A program made the translations under genes and the position numbers. A stretch of 64,000 nucleotides of DNA from Sthenelais limicola (Eukaryota > Annelida > Polychaeta > Phyllodocida > Sigalionidae): assembly GCA_942159475.1 (NCBI GenBank), contig OW804097.1, positions 36,096,298 through 36,160,297 on the forward strand, in the 5' to 3' direction. This document shows, one piece after another, positions 52,335 through 62,647 of the stretch. The first letter of the stretch is position 1; the number at the start of each line of letters is the position of its first letter. The notes beneath the pieces were generated by a model. That model was not told the DNA's origin and did no database searches. It was given only the letters and a program-made list of their open reading frames with translations.

Positions 52335-52569
52335 GGGTCAGATTTTCAGAAAATGCACAATTGGCAGATCAACACATTTAGTAAATTCTTCTAAATTAGA
52401 CTGAAAAATCGTCCACACTAGGTATATCTGACTATATTTAGTATTGCCTTGATTCAAGCAGTCTGTTTGGTTATGTTGAACTATATTTTGAACATGATTT
52501 CTGTCTTAAATTTGGGTTATTTGAGAGGATCGGTGAAGGTGAATTGTACATTATCTGGCGATTTCATCC
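52335..52569 (+). mobile_element. Family A MITE, subtype A2
   Basis: Full length; flanked by aaat on both sides; right end GGCGATTTCATCC. Confidence 0.86.
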
Positions 52570-53063
52570 AAATCCGAGCTCTCGTAAAATGGACGCCCGT
52601 AATGAAATGTCATTGAATTCCTATACCTAATGATAGTTAAGTGGACAGCCATTAAATTTCATTGCTAATTAGTATATTGCCCTAGGCGATGTAACTTATG
52701 ATTATATGGTCATATATGCCAGTTTTTATTACAACAATGCTGACTCTATAATGTACGCAGATAATTCTAGCAGAAGGGAAATAAATCATTTTATCTTTCT
52801 ATATGCATATTTGATTTGTTTTCACGGCTATATATTATCCCAATATTTGATCAATATACTTTGAATCATTGAATCGTAGTATGACACAAAGTGCCTGGTA
52901 AAAGCAAATGTATGATGCAACTTTGAATGGAAATAAATAAAGATGCTTGATGATATATCATGAAAAGAAACACATTTATATAAACTAAAAGCAATTTTAA
53001 ACGTTATATCTGAGCAATACGTTTCAATGTGTGGCTCTATGATTAAGATAGCAACGCAAGGCA

Positions 53064-53277
53064 GTCTAGGCCCAAACCCTCAGATCAGATAAGTGTGGCA
53101 TGTCAGTGATTGGACACCTACTTCGCTAATCAGTTTCCTGGTCTGGGACTATGCGTTCTATTGGGATTATAAAGTCTTTTGCGGTCTTAATGGAATTATA
53201 ATAATGGCACTTTGCGGTTTGAGGCGAGAGACTTTTCCCTTCGTTTGAAGGGACTCTCTCATCTTTGGGCCTAGACT
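53064..53277 (-). mobile_element. Family E MITE
   Basis: Full length with near-perfect ends on this strand: GTCTAGGCCCAAACCC and CTTTGGGCCTAGAC. Confidence 0.85.
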
Positions 53278-53359
53278 GAACATCAGTGTTGGATAGGCTC
53301 GTTTATAAGATGTAAATAAAGGCTGGGTCATGGTATAGAGATGTGAATATGTATTTTAT

Positions 53360-53599
53360 GGGAAAAGTGCCTAATTCACATTTAGAAACTCTCCCAAATA
53401 ATCCGAATTTAATACAGAAATGGGACTCAAAACACAATTCAACACAACCTAACACATCCTTTGATTCAACTCAATACCGAATATACTCAGATATAGCTAG
53501 TATTTATCATTTTTCAGTTGACTTTAACAGAAATAGACTCTGTAAATTTACTTTACTTTTGTAGACCTGGCGATTGTGAACTTTCTGAAAATCCGACCC
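53360..53599 (-). mobile_element. Family A MITE, rearranged left end
   Basis: Recognisable from CTCTCCCAAATAATCCGAATT to CTGAAAATCCGACCC. The left terminus is lost, and an extra ~15 bp (TGTAAATTTACTTTACTTT) sits near the right end. Confidence 0.72.
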
Positions 53600-53787
53600 T
53601 TATACACTAAATCAACAGCTCCGGGGTAGAAATGCACGAGAGGCAACTCAGAGCAGAAAAAGTAAAAGCGAGTGAAGAGGAGGGCGATACTAGGGGAAGA
53701 ATAGACCGGTGTTGTCTCTTTCTGACAATACTCTCCGCCCTCAGTAGGGTTTAGGGTGTGTGAGATGGAGATGATGGTGATGTAGAA

Positions 53788-54021
53788 AGGTCAGATTTTC
53801 AGAAAATGTACAATTCAGCTTCACCAATCCTCTCAAATAACCCAAATTTTAGACACAATAAAGTTCAAAATTCAGTTCAACCTACCCATACAGATTGCTG
53901 GAATCATTGCAATGCCGGATATACTCGAATTGATCTAATATTGACAAAATTGCAGCCTCATTTAGCTTAATTCACTGAATGTGTAGATCTACCAATTGTA
54001 CATTTTCTGAAAATCCGACCC
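53788..54021 (-). mobile_element. Family A MITE, subtype A1
   Basis: GGTCAGATTTTCAG left end, AAAATCCGACCC right end; 188 bp from the previous copy and in the same orientation. Confidence 0.84.
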
Positions 54022-54737
54022 AGAAGGAGAAGGGGTGGGAGGGAGGGAGGAGGTGAGGGCCTGAGGTGCTTGTAATCCTCTAATGTAGTTGTAGGAGGCC
54101 TTGCTGACCCTCAGTCGTTCAAGTCGCCACGTGTCTGCTCTCTTACACCTTGGGCTATAACTGTTTTTGGTCGCGTTCACATTGTTCCCATCTTCCCAAC
54201 CGTTAGCGCAAAGGAACCCGTGGCAAAACTTTGCATGTCAACCAGGTCTATGCCGGAGATAAGTAGAAAACGGTGCTAAAAATCACCGGCTACAACTTGT
54301 GCCATCTGCTTTCTGTTGGTCCCTGTTATACCCGTTACAATGCCTGGTGAAAGACTGGATCATGCCCGGCGGGCAGATTCTCCCAGAGACTTCTGTCCTT
54401 TTGATGCTTCTTTCTCTCACTAGGTGTTGATTAAAGGAGTTAGAGCTTGTTTCCTTTAATTGCGGTGATTTCTGGCTTTCTGATTATAGGCTTGATCTAT
54501 GTCGTGAGACTCGTCAAGGCCGGGGGCAAGGCCAACAACTTATGATATAAATTCTCCATAAACTGACTGAAAATCTTACAGAATAAATCGCACTATATTT
54601 ATGGCCAAACCCCAATAATTATGTGTCATGTATTCATTCATACATATACATATTGCTCGATTTGTACTATACTTACGGTCAACTCATCTTTCTTTTTCTA
54701 TAGAAATATATTTGACATTATTTGCTTTTATTTACAG

Positions 54738-54925
54738 ACATTGGAGATTTCTGGTCGTATAAAACTCTTACACGGCCAGAGTCTGAAAGGAGAGGAGCCG
54801 CCCCTCGCCCTCATGGCAATATGCTGCCCTTTTGGTCCATTGCCCCTGCTAGATGTGCCGCCCCGCGACTACACATTCAAAACCAAACACAAGATGGACC
54901 TAGCACCCATCTCAATGGACCACAG
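54738..54925 (+). CDS. Ahr: AhR-like gene, exon e: PAS-A/PAS-B bridge and start of PAS-B
   Basis: 188 nt after acceptor tttatttacag and before donor CAG|gtgagc. It starts in phase 0 (TLEISGRIKLLHGQSLKG) and ends two bases into an Arg codon. The G.(L/I)K(Y/L)LHGQ motif, a proline-rich stretch (EEPPLALMAICCPFGPLPLL) and the PAS-B entry (YTFKTKHKMDLAPI) match AhR order exactly. The His of KTKHK, at a ligand-pocket position in mammals, is kept, but the Phe of the mammalian DFTPI motif is Leu here. In mammals this region contacts HSP90 and ligand. Confidence 0.95.
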
Positions 54926-54998
54926 GTGAGCGTTTCTTTTGTTCCTTCAGGCAATATGAAATAAATGATATCTATGTTCATGTAACGCGTACACAAGT

Positions 54999-55233
54999 GG
55001 GTCAGAATTTCAGAAAATGTACAATTGGCAGCTGTACACTTTTAGTTAATCCTGCTAGGTTAGGCTGCAATTTGGCCAATACTAGATAAACTCGAGTATA
55101 TTTGACATCGGATTGATTCTAGCAATCTGTTTGGTTAGGTTGAACTGTATTTTGAACTTTATTTTGTTCTAAAATTTGGTTTATTTGAGGGGATTGACGA
55201 AGTTGAATTGTACATTTTCTGAAAATCTGACCC
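54999..55233 (+). mobile_element. Family A MITE, subtype A1
   Basis: Full length, starting only 73 bp after the donor of exon e. Confidence 0.86.
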
Positions 55234-55238
55234 AGAAT

Positions 55239-55390
55239 ATGATAGTATATCTGAGTATATTTGGTATCACATTGATTTAAAGTATCAGTTGTTATGTTAA
55301 ACTTCATTTTGAAGCTCATTTTTGTCTTAAATGTGGGCTATTTGAGAGGATTGGTGAATACATATTGTACATTTTCTGAAAATCTGACCC
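55239..55390 (+). mobile_element. Family A MITE, 5'-truncated tandem neighbour
   Basis: Right part only (from GTATATCTGAGTATATTTGG to CTGACCC), abutting the full copy before it. Confidence 0.82.
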
Positions 55391-57623
55391 AAATATAGGA
55401 TCCCCAGGAAAACCAATGGGATGTATTTATAAATGGATGCTCTGGGGTGAGCTGGTGGCGCTTTAGGTTGAAGTAGTACGCAGGATCGTTACTAGTCGCC
55501 AAGCTATCACTATGCTGATCTCTCCAGTATATCAATCCTCACGACGCGCCCCGGAGACACAAACCATGCCCCCCTTGGGTCTCCCCGGCCTCCTCCCGGG
55601 GGAGGCCGTTACCTTATCTAACGGACCACAGTGGCCCTCGCGCCGTCAAGTACCGAGCTCGGGGCCCGGTATCACGTCGTCAAACGGTCACCACGGGGAA
55701 AACTGCTTTAGTTGCTGTTCTCTCTGGCGCCATGGTTCCAGGGCTATCTACACAGACACCAGAAACAAATCTGGAACGCTGGTAGTATCTAGTCCTGGTA
55801 GAAGCCCCCTAGTGAAAAGAAATTAACCCCATACAAAGGCCCATTCCCTTATACTACTGACAGGGTGCTATCGTTAAGCCTTGAGCAATTGTGATAATCC
55901 TGTATAGTCGTTCCAGGTGGATTTGAGCACCACCCATGTTATTACACGATTGTTTTGGTTCATTTCCATGTGTCAAAAGATAATAAGGTTTCACATGTAT
56001 AAATGGTTTTTAATTGTACCCAAGATTGTAAAAAAAAATAGTATGCATGCGATACATTTCTGACATTTAAGCCTCTTCAAAACGGAAAAATCCAGGGGCG
56101 AAACGTGGAATGATTGCAGAAAGTATAACGAGCTCAAAATTTAAAAAAGCAACTAAATGTAATGCGAAGGATTAATATTAGAGAATGTATTGGCATACAG
56201 CAGAAAATGTTTCAAAATATAGAATTATATTATCAATTTAACCCCTTATCTATTAAAATAACACACTAAATTAACTCTACGTTATAACATCAGACTCGCG
56301 CAATTATGTTTTTGCTCAAGTTTCTGATGTGATTAACTTGAAAGCTATTTTTATTTTATGCACGTGAGCTCAACATGCGAACTATACAGCGAAATCTCTC
56401 TCTACATCCCCATCTATACTCCAAACACTATGTCAAAAATATATCAAGGCAACTTACACTGTTATATCACGAAAGGAAAGCCATGATAACCTCATCTAAC
56501 AAGCGATACCTTTTAAAATCATGACAGACTTTTGATTCCCACCAGGTGGGTGGCACTGAGGTACGGAGGGCTACGGGAAAAGGCCACTTGTACTAATTAA
56601 GATAATTGAAATTACAACAACAATCCGACTGATTGGTTGGCCAAAGGCCTCGGGGGTTCAACTACTGCAGGGGCGGAGGGAAGGCGGGTGAGGGGCCGGC
56701 TGGAAGACTGAAGGCCAGCTAAAAAGGGGGCAACAAGTTCACTCCCAAGATAATAAGGGAGGTCATAGGCACATTTTAGTGGTCAGTGATTTGGCCGAAA
56801 GAGTGGTCAGTGGGTGGTTGCTTATACCACTTGTTAATCACGTGAATTACTTGTGTATGTTACGAATCACGACAGATGGCAGTGTTTACATATTTCGTTC
56901 TATCCTTTTGATACCTTAAACTAATTTATTGACATAGTATAGAGAGTCAGTTAGACGTACTAAACACAATTTAGTCCACAATTGATACCAAGTACTGCTC
57001 AACGGTTATATTTTAATGACGGACAAACATTGTAATATTTCCACCGCTTTCGATGATGGTAAAACAGGGGTCACTGCCATTTTAACAGCTATATCTTAAA
57101 TTGTTGAGCAAAGCAACAATGGAATACGGATATATATGCATGCATACACATGTGTTGCATGTTTTTGGTTACATAGGCGACAGCTCAAGCCCTCATACAT
57201 CATACATAATGGAGCAGAGATTCGCCTTTCTTTAGCCATAAATTGGTGCTGGCAAAAGCACAAGAAGCAGGCGCCTAGACCTGTGACAGTATCTCTAGCC
57301 TCCACAGCTGCCCCGGCGTCAAAGCTCGACGCCCGATGACAATCGCTAATTGAGCGTAAAGTAATTAACGATCCCTGGCCTCTTGGAGGTTACCAGGGCT
57401 ACACCGAGGCGCCATCTTGTCTTGTCTGACCTCTCGATCCAGCCCCTGACCTCTTATCTCTATTGTTTCACCTTGGTTCGGCCACTATCTCCAACTGCCC
57501 TGCCGCGACCTCTACTGTCCGGAGAGGTAATTTCCAATGGTGACCTCCAGAACATTTAAGGGCTTCCTCCTTCCTCCATGGTGGCCAACGGCGGGACGCC
57601 GAGGGCACTGGGTATTCCCCTAG

Positions 57624-57660
57624 TGACGTCATAAACCCGGGGAGAATTCCGTTATAAAAG
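57624..57660 (+). promoter_or_regulatory. CRE plus TATA box, candidate intragenic promoter
   Basis: A perfect palindromic CRE (TGACGTCA, 57624-57631) is followed 21 bp later by TATAAAAG (57653-57660). A start site would be expected near 57685, about 455 bp upstream of PAS-B exon f. The preceding ~300 bp is less AT-rich than the surroundings. The arrangement is typical of CREB-responsive core promoters; its use is inference. Confidence 0.4.
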
Positions 57661-57837
57661 TGCGGACATGAACAGTGTTCACATACTCTCCACTTTAGCC
57701 ACTTTTACCAACGCTCACATACGATATGAACTACATCGATATAAATGAATTATAAACATGTTAAATTTGTACAGTTAAAATATTAAAGTACAGTATAATT
57801 TATCTTTTTTTAAGGAAGTGTTGTTGGACAGGTATAT

Positions 57838-58056
57838 GGGTGAAATCGCAAGAAATTGTACAATTCGCCTTCTCCAACCGTCGCAAATAACTCAAATTTA
57901 AGACAAGAATAATGTTAAAAACTTGGCTCAACAAGGCAATAGCAAATGTATTCAGATACATGTATATGCCAAGTATTGCCCAATTTACAGTCTAATTTAA
58001 CACAATTTACTAAATGTTTACATCTGGCAATTGTACATTTTTGGAAGATCTGACCC
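57838..58056 (-). mobile_element. Family A MITE near a splice acceptor
   Basis: Both ends present, with a small internal deletion; ends 84 bp before exon f, next to its branch-site region. Confidence 0.82.
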
Positions 58057-58140
58057 ATAAGCACAAAGACCAATGAAATGAGCTAAGCAGATAAAAGTAG
58101 ACCGTGGATTAAATGTGGTGCTAACATTTTATTCTTTCAG

Positions 58141-58247
58141 AGGGAAGTTATTGTTTGGCTACTCGGATCACGAGTTACAGGAACGAGGCGGATATGACCT
58201 CATTCATCCGGACGACCTTCAGTATTACTCCGCGGCGCACCAAGAAT
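58141..58247 (+). CDS. Ahr: AhR-like gene, exon f: PAS-B
   Basis: 107 nt after acceptor attctttcag and before donor AAT|gtaagt. Joined to exon e it reads R-GKLLFGYSDHELQERGGYD then LIHPDDLQYYSAAHQE. This matches GR..LGY...EL...GY.FIH..D.......H of AhR PAS-B (helices C to E). The exon ends one base into a codon; from memory the equivalent human exon is close in size (about 110 nt). A family A element ends 84 bp upstream of the acceptor, and a CRE/TATA promoter-like block lies about 480 bp upstream. Confidence 0.95.
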
Positions 58248-60034
58248 GTAAGTAGAAAAACACTTCATCTTGACAGTAATAAAAGCTTTAACAATCACAT
58301 AAATGTCGTAAATTACAACCTGGGCCTATTACGGACAATCATCTCTTAATCGTTCATAATTACGGGCCACCGTATCTGCGAATCTGTTGCAGACGACATT
58401 TCACTGATCGTGACAATGTAAAACATCGCACATGGTCCTACTTTCCCGCCATCCCCCATCATCCCCCTCCCACTCCCCCCACCCGCAGTTTACTCGTTGC
58501 TTATGCTTTTTAAAATGATTGAAGTTTCTCCTATGGCTCTTTATGGATTTACTTTGTATCTAGCTTGGCGAAAAACAGAGGTATGTGGGAACCCGACACA
58601 TTCGCTAGGAATAAAAAATACCGTGTATCATGCAATTTGGTCAATAAGTGTTCCTCGCTATGTGATCTCGACCAATTGTGTTGGTAGCGCAGGATCACTT
58701 CTATGAATCACTCCACCCGCTATAGCCGATCGATGCCCCCTAGCGGGAATCGCATTTAATGGCCCCCTACACCCCTGAAAAAACACCCTGCTTGTTCCCA
58801 GGATATCACATGTACATCCCGCCTGAAGACGATTGAGGGAAATTAAAATTTAAATGGATAGATCGCTTAATCAAGTGGCCTTGGAATCGCGAGAAAAGCG
58901 GGTGATTTGAGAATCCATAAATCTGACAAAGAAAGGGTACATAGAGGAAACCTCAGTGCTCTGTTCTATTGCTCCATATTGTAACCCTTTATACAATTTT
59001 CCCTCGTTCTTCTGCATTTTGTCGATATTAAGATCGTGGTAGGGTTCCCACCATATGATGCTATAATCTTCAGTTCAGTTTCTGTCTCTATAATTTCTTT
59101 TCTTGGGCTTAGTAGATAAAATCTCAATATCATACATCGATATGGTCGTGGGAGAGGATAAAATGAAACATCTTGTCGTCGAAAAAATGTATACCAAGAA
59201 AAGTGAAATGTTATTGGAGGATGATGAATGTGAAAGTGATGGAATTACATTTTATTTGTTCATTTCGCCTCCAGACATTTCATTATTTGCTCATTTGGCC
59301 TCATAACATGAACATATAAACGAAATAAACCGAGTATCACAGAATGATGACCCCATACCCAAACCAATGCAATAGTGGCACATGGTTCTAAATTACATTT
59401 TGAAAAAGCCTTTTAGATGTCTGATTATTGTTAGATAATTACTATCATTATAGTTACTTAAAGCTTGATTATGTATTTCCACTTGATATACTGAAAAGAT
59501 GCTGTCAACAAAAACATTAACCATTAGAAAATGCCTTTCCAAACCTGCGCTGTATATGAATTCAATGAAATTTAAGTGATACTTAAAATATAGTTGTATA
59601 TATTATATACAACTACCAAACGAACTTCTGATGCCATTTGGTTATCCACCCACTAGACTCAAGACTGAAATGTCGCCAAAACGCATCAAATTCTAACCTC
59701 ATTTCATTTTACATATCCTGTGGACACCCTACATATGACACCATGTTAATGTGATGAATATAAAGCATAAATCGCCCATAAATAGCGTTTTCACGATAAT
59801 TATAGGTAGTATATTCTAGATATGGTCGTAAACCCCTGGTTATGGCTTGGGCGGTGAATGGAAGGGACACTGTGTGGTTAGGGATGTTTTGTCTCTTGTA
59901 TAGTTAATACATAGGCCACACATCCATAGAGAAGACCTTCCCACCTTTCTTCATGGCCAACTGCCAGAAGTAGGGCTTTGGCGCCCAAGTATGCCATTGT
60001 ATACCAGTGGCCGCAGCGCCCAAGCGTGGCTACA

Positions 60035-60234
60035 GTCAAGGCCCAAAGTTGAGGGAGTCCCTTTAAACGGAGGGAAAGGCTCTGGCCTCAAACCGCAAAG
60101 TGCCATTATAATTCCATTAAGACCACAACATGTCATTATATTCCCGTTAAAACGCCTAGTCCTAGGCCAGGCAATCGATTAGCGATGTAGGCTGACATAC
60201 CATTCTTATCTGATGTGAGGGTTTGGACCTAGAG
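60035..60234 (+). mobile_element. Family E MITE
   Basis: Full length; left end mutated to GTCAAGGCCCAAAG. Confidence 0.84.
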
Positions 60235-60799
60235 TGGCTAGAACCTCAGGAGAGACAATGCTCGTTGGAAAGGAGTACTTTATCATAAACACACCAGGTG
60301 GCGTCCTGGTGCAGTTAGTTCTCAGTGCCGACAGCAGAGGGAGTCCAGGTGAAGGTGTCGCTGGAAATGGAAACAAACGAATCATGTCCTTGTAGAAAAC
60401 AGTGTGTGCACGATTAACATTGGTCGCCCTTTCGCCAAACTAGCGAAATACTTCTTCAATTTGATTTTGTATCTTTTCGCTATTTATTATCTGCGGAAGG
60501 GAATAACATTTCAAATATATCCCAATTTTGTCTTTGAAAAGGCACCAACACTCCACTTGTGTAAACATTTCTCCCCATCTTCTCCCTACTACTACCTGCA
60601 TCCTTATTATCCAAATTTGTATTGTTTTCATACTGTTAATCTCGGTTTCTCTATTCCCTACACTTGTTCTTGACATTCCCTATCATTCCCAATCCCCTTT
60701 CCTCGCGTTCTCCTCATCTTCCTGTAAATCACAAACATTTCTAATGATAAACTCGTGTCATGGAAGACCTGACCTCCAGCAGTTTTCTCTTCCTCATGT

Positions 60800-61037
60800 G
60801 GGTCAGATTGTCAGAAAATGTACAATAGGTAGATCTACACATTTAGGAACCTTTGCTCAATCAGGTTTTCAAATGGTCAATTAAAACTAGGTATATTGGA
60901 GTATATTTTATTTTGGGTTGATTCAAACAATATGTTTGGTTATGTTGAACTGTATTTCGAACTTCATTTTTGTCTTAAATGTGGGTTATTTGAGAGGATT
61001 GGTGAAGATGAATTGTACATTTCCTGACGATCCGACC
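60800..61037 (+). mobile_element. Family A MITE
   Basis: GGGTCAGATTGTCAG left end; right end eroded (CTGACGATCCGACC). Confidence 0.83.
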
Positions 61038-61131
61038 AATATACACCCCCTGTTATCGCCCGCGAGGCAGCAGACTTGGCTTCTGGAAATTCTTATGTAC
61101 CACCACATCCTCCCTTCCAACTACTCCAGTA

Positions 61132-61366
61132 GGGTCAGATTTTTAGAAAATGCACAATCTTCATTTCTACACATCTCTCAAATTCTGCTAAATTAGTGTA
61201 AAAAATGATGAATACTGAGTATATCTGAGTGTATTCTATATTGTATTCATTCAATAAATCTGTCTGGTTATGTTGAACCGTATTTTGAACCTAATTTGTG
61301 TCTTAAATTTGGGTTATTTGAGAAAATTGGTGAAGGCCAATTGTACATTTTCTGACAGTTTCACCC
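61132..61366 (+). mobile_element. Family A MITE, subtype A3, with target duplication
   Basis: Interior matches the 27513 copy. Flanked by cagta on both sides (61127-61131 and 61368-61372). Confidence 0.85.
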
Positions 61367-62505
61367 CCAGTAGCGTCTTTGTACTCCCAGTCATTCTGGC
61401 GCCTGTTTATACCAAGACACATGAAAGGGGGCACCACTATCGCCCTCCAGTAGGATGCTGGAGGAGTAGGAGCGGGGAAGAGATTAAAGGCCTAGTACTG
61501 GGATGATAGAACCACTCACCTGGGGGCTTAAATATACCCCATGCGCCCCGGGCACTCATGTCTCCCAAATACATAGTGAGCAATGTCTACTCTGTTGTTG
61601 TAACTCGCTCATATGTATACATGCATGCACTTCTGAGATTATGTTTTATTCAGACCAGTGGATTCCCCTCTGTCTGTTATTCTATGACTACATCTAGGTA
61701 AAGCAGCCCTTATCTCAAACCTGTCTTTACCTTGATTCACCCTCCCGGGCAACTGGCACAACTGCCAACGAATCCTGCATTGAGAAATGTTGTTGAAAGA
61801 GGAGTGGGTGGGTGGGAGAAAGCCGGGAAGTCAGACTAAGAGCCAGATCATGCTTGATGAGGGAATGGCATGATAGTAACTTCAGAAAACACACAATCTT
61901 ATGTTGAGAGCATCTAGCTTGGCTGCGCTAATCGCGCGATCATCATCAGTTGGACCGGAGAGTGGAAGAGAACGAAGAAGAGTAGAGGAAAGCAGAGTCG
62001 CGCATGACTCAGCAGCAATCAAAATCTCATCCATTCTCGTCTTTGTTCTCGTTTTCTCATTCCATTTCCGATGTGGACCAATTGCTATGATGTATGTTCG
62101 TAATTACACGATCCACTCAAATAGTAGATCGGGCTTTCCTCAGATTGGAAATAGATAAGCATTTATTGATATATGAGTAATGAATGATATGATGACCACA
62201 TTCCTGTAGTAGACGCCGTAAGACGGGGACAGTCAGGTTGATGTTTACGCATTTGGTAATGTCAGAATCCATGCCTTAGAGAACGGTTCCCCATATAATA
62301 GATCATGGTAGCGATGGACCACCCAAAACATTGCCCATTGATAACTACCCTTTTATTGCCAATACCATCTTAATGTCTATCCCAGCTATTCCTTGGGCAG
62401 AACTGTTTGTTGGATCAATGTAACTCATCCAAGACAAAGTGCTACTGCATGAGTTGCCTTCTTTTAGATGACTTTTATCAATACTATTTTGTCACTCTTT
62501 TTCAG

Positions 62506-62647
62506 TAATAAAGACGGGAAGTTCAGGTCTAATCGCATATCGGTTGATGACCAAAGATTTCCGTTGGTTGTGGCTGCAGACCTCTTCAAAAGTCGTGTAT
62601 AAGAACAGTAAACCTGACTTTGTTATCTGTACACATCGCCACCTTAC
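62506..62647 (+). CDS. Ahr: AhR-like gene, exon g: end of PAS-B
   Basis: 142 nt between acceptor ctctttttcag and donor AC|gtaagt. After the split Leu codon it reads IKTGSSGLIAYRLMTKDFRW, then LWLQTSSKVVYKNSKPDF and VICTHRHLT, ending two bases into the last codon. This matches the AhR motif M(I/V)KTGESG...FRLLTK..RW.W.Q......KNG.PD(Y/F)I, the final PAS-B strands. The pocket Gln in mammalian IIVTQ aligns with His here, and the human V381/mouse A375 position with Cys. No following exon (expected around a DEEG-like motif) was found before 64000. Confidence 0.95.

Larger units (their letters stand above)
43409..54737 (+). other. AhR intron d/e (11329 nt)
   Basis: Repeat-rich: A at 43595, 45620, 46412, 47732, 52335, 53360 and 53788; B at 50693; C at 45030, 49528 and 51940; E at 44788 and 53064; a hairpin at 49733 and a palindrome at 50432. 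Stretches without recognised content: 46600-47730, 47970-49520, 51095-51930 and 54025-54730. Confidence 0.8.
54926..58140 (+). other. AhR intron e/f (3215 nt)
   Basis: A tandem pair of A elements at the 5' side, then ~1.9 kb without recognised repeats, then a CG-richer block (57300-57660) ending in a CRE/TATA arrangement, and another A element before the acceptor. Confidence 0.8.
58248..62505 (+). other. AhR intron f/g (4258 nt)
   Basis: One E element (60035) and two A elements (60800, 61132). 58250-60030 and 61370-62500 show no recognised feature. Confidence 0.8.
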
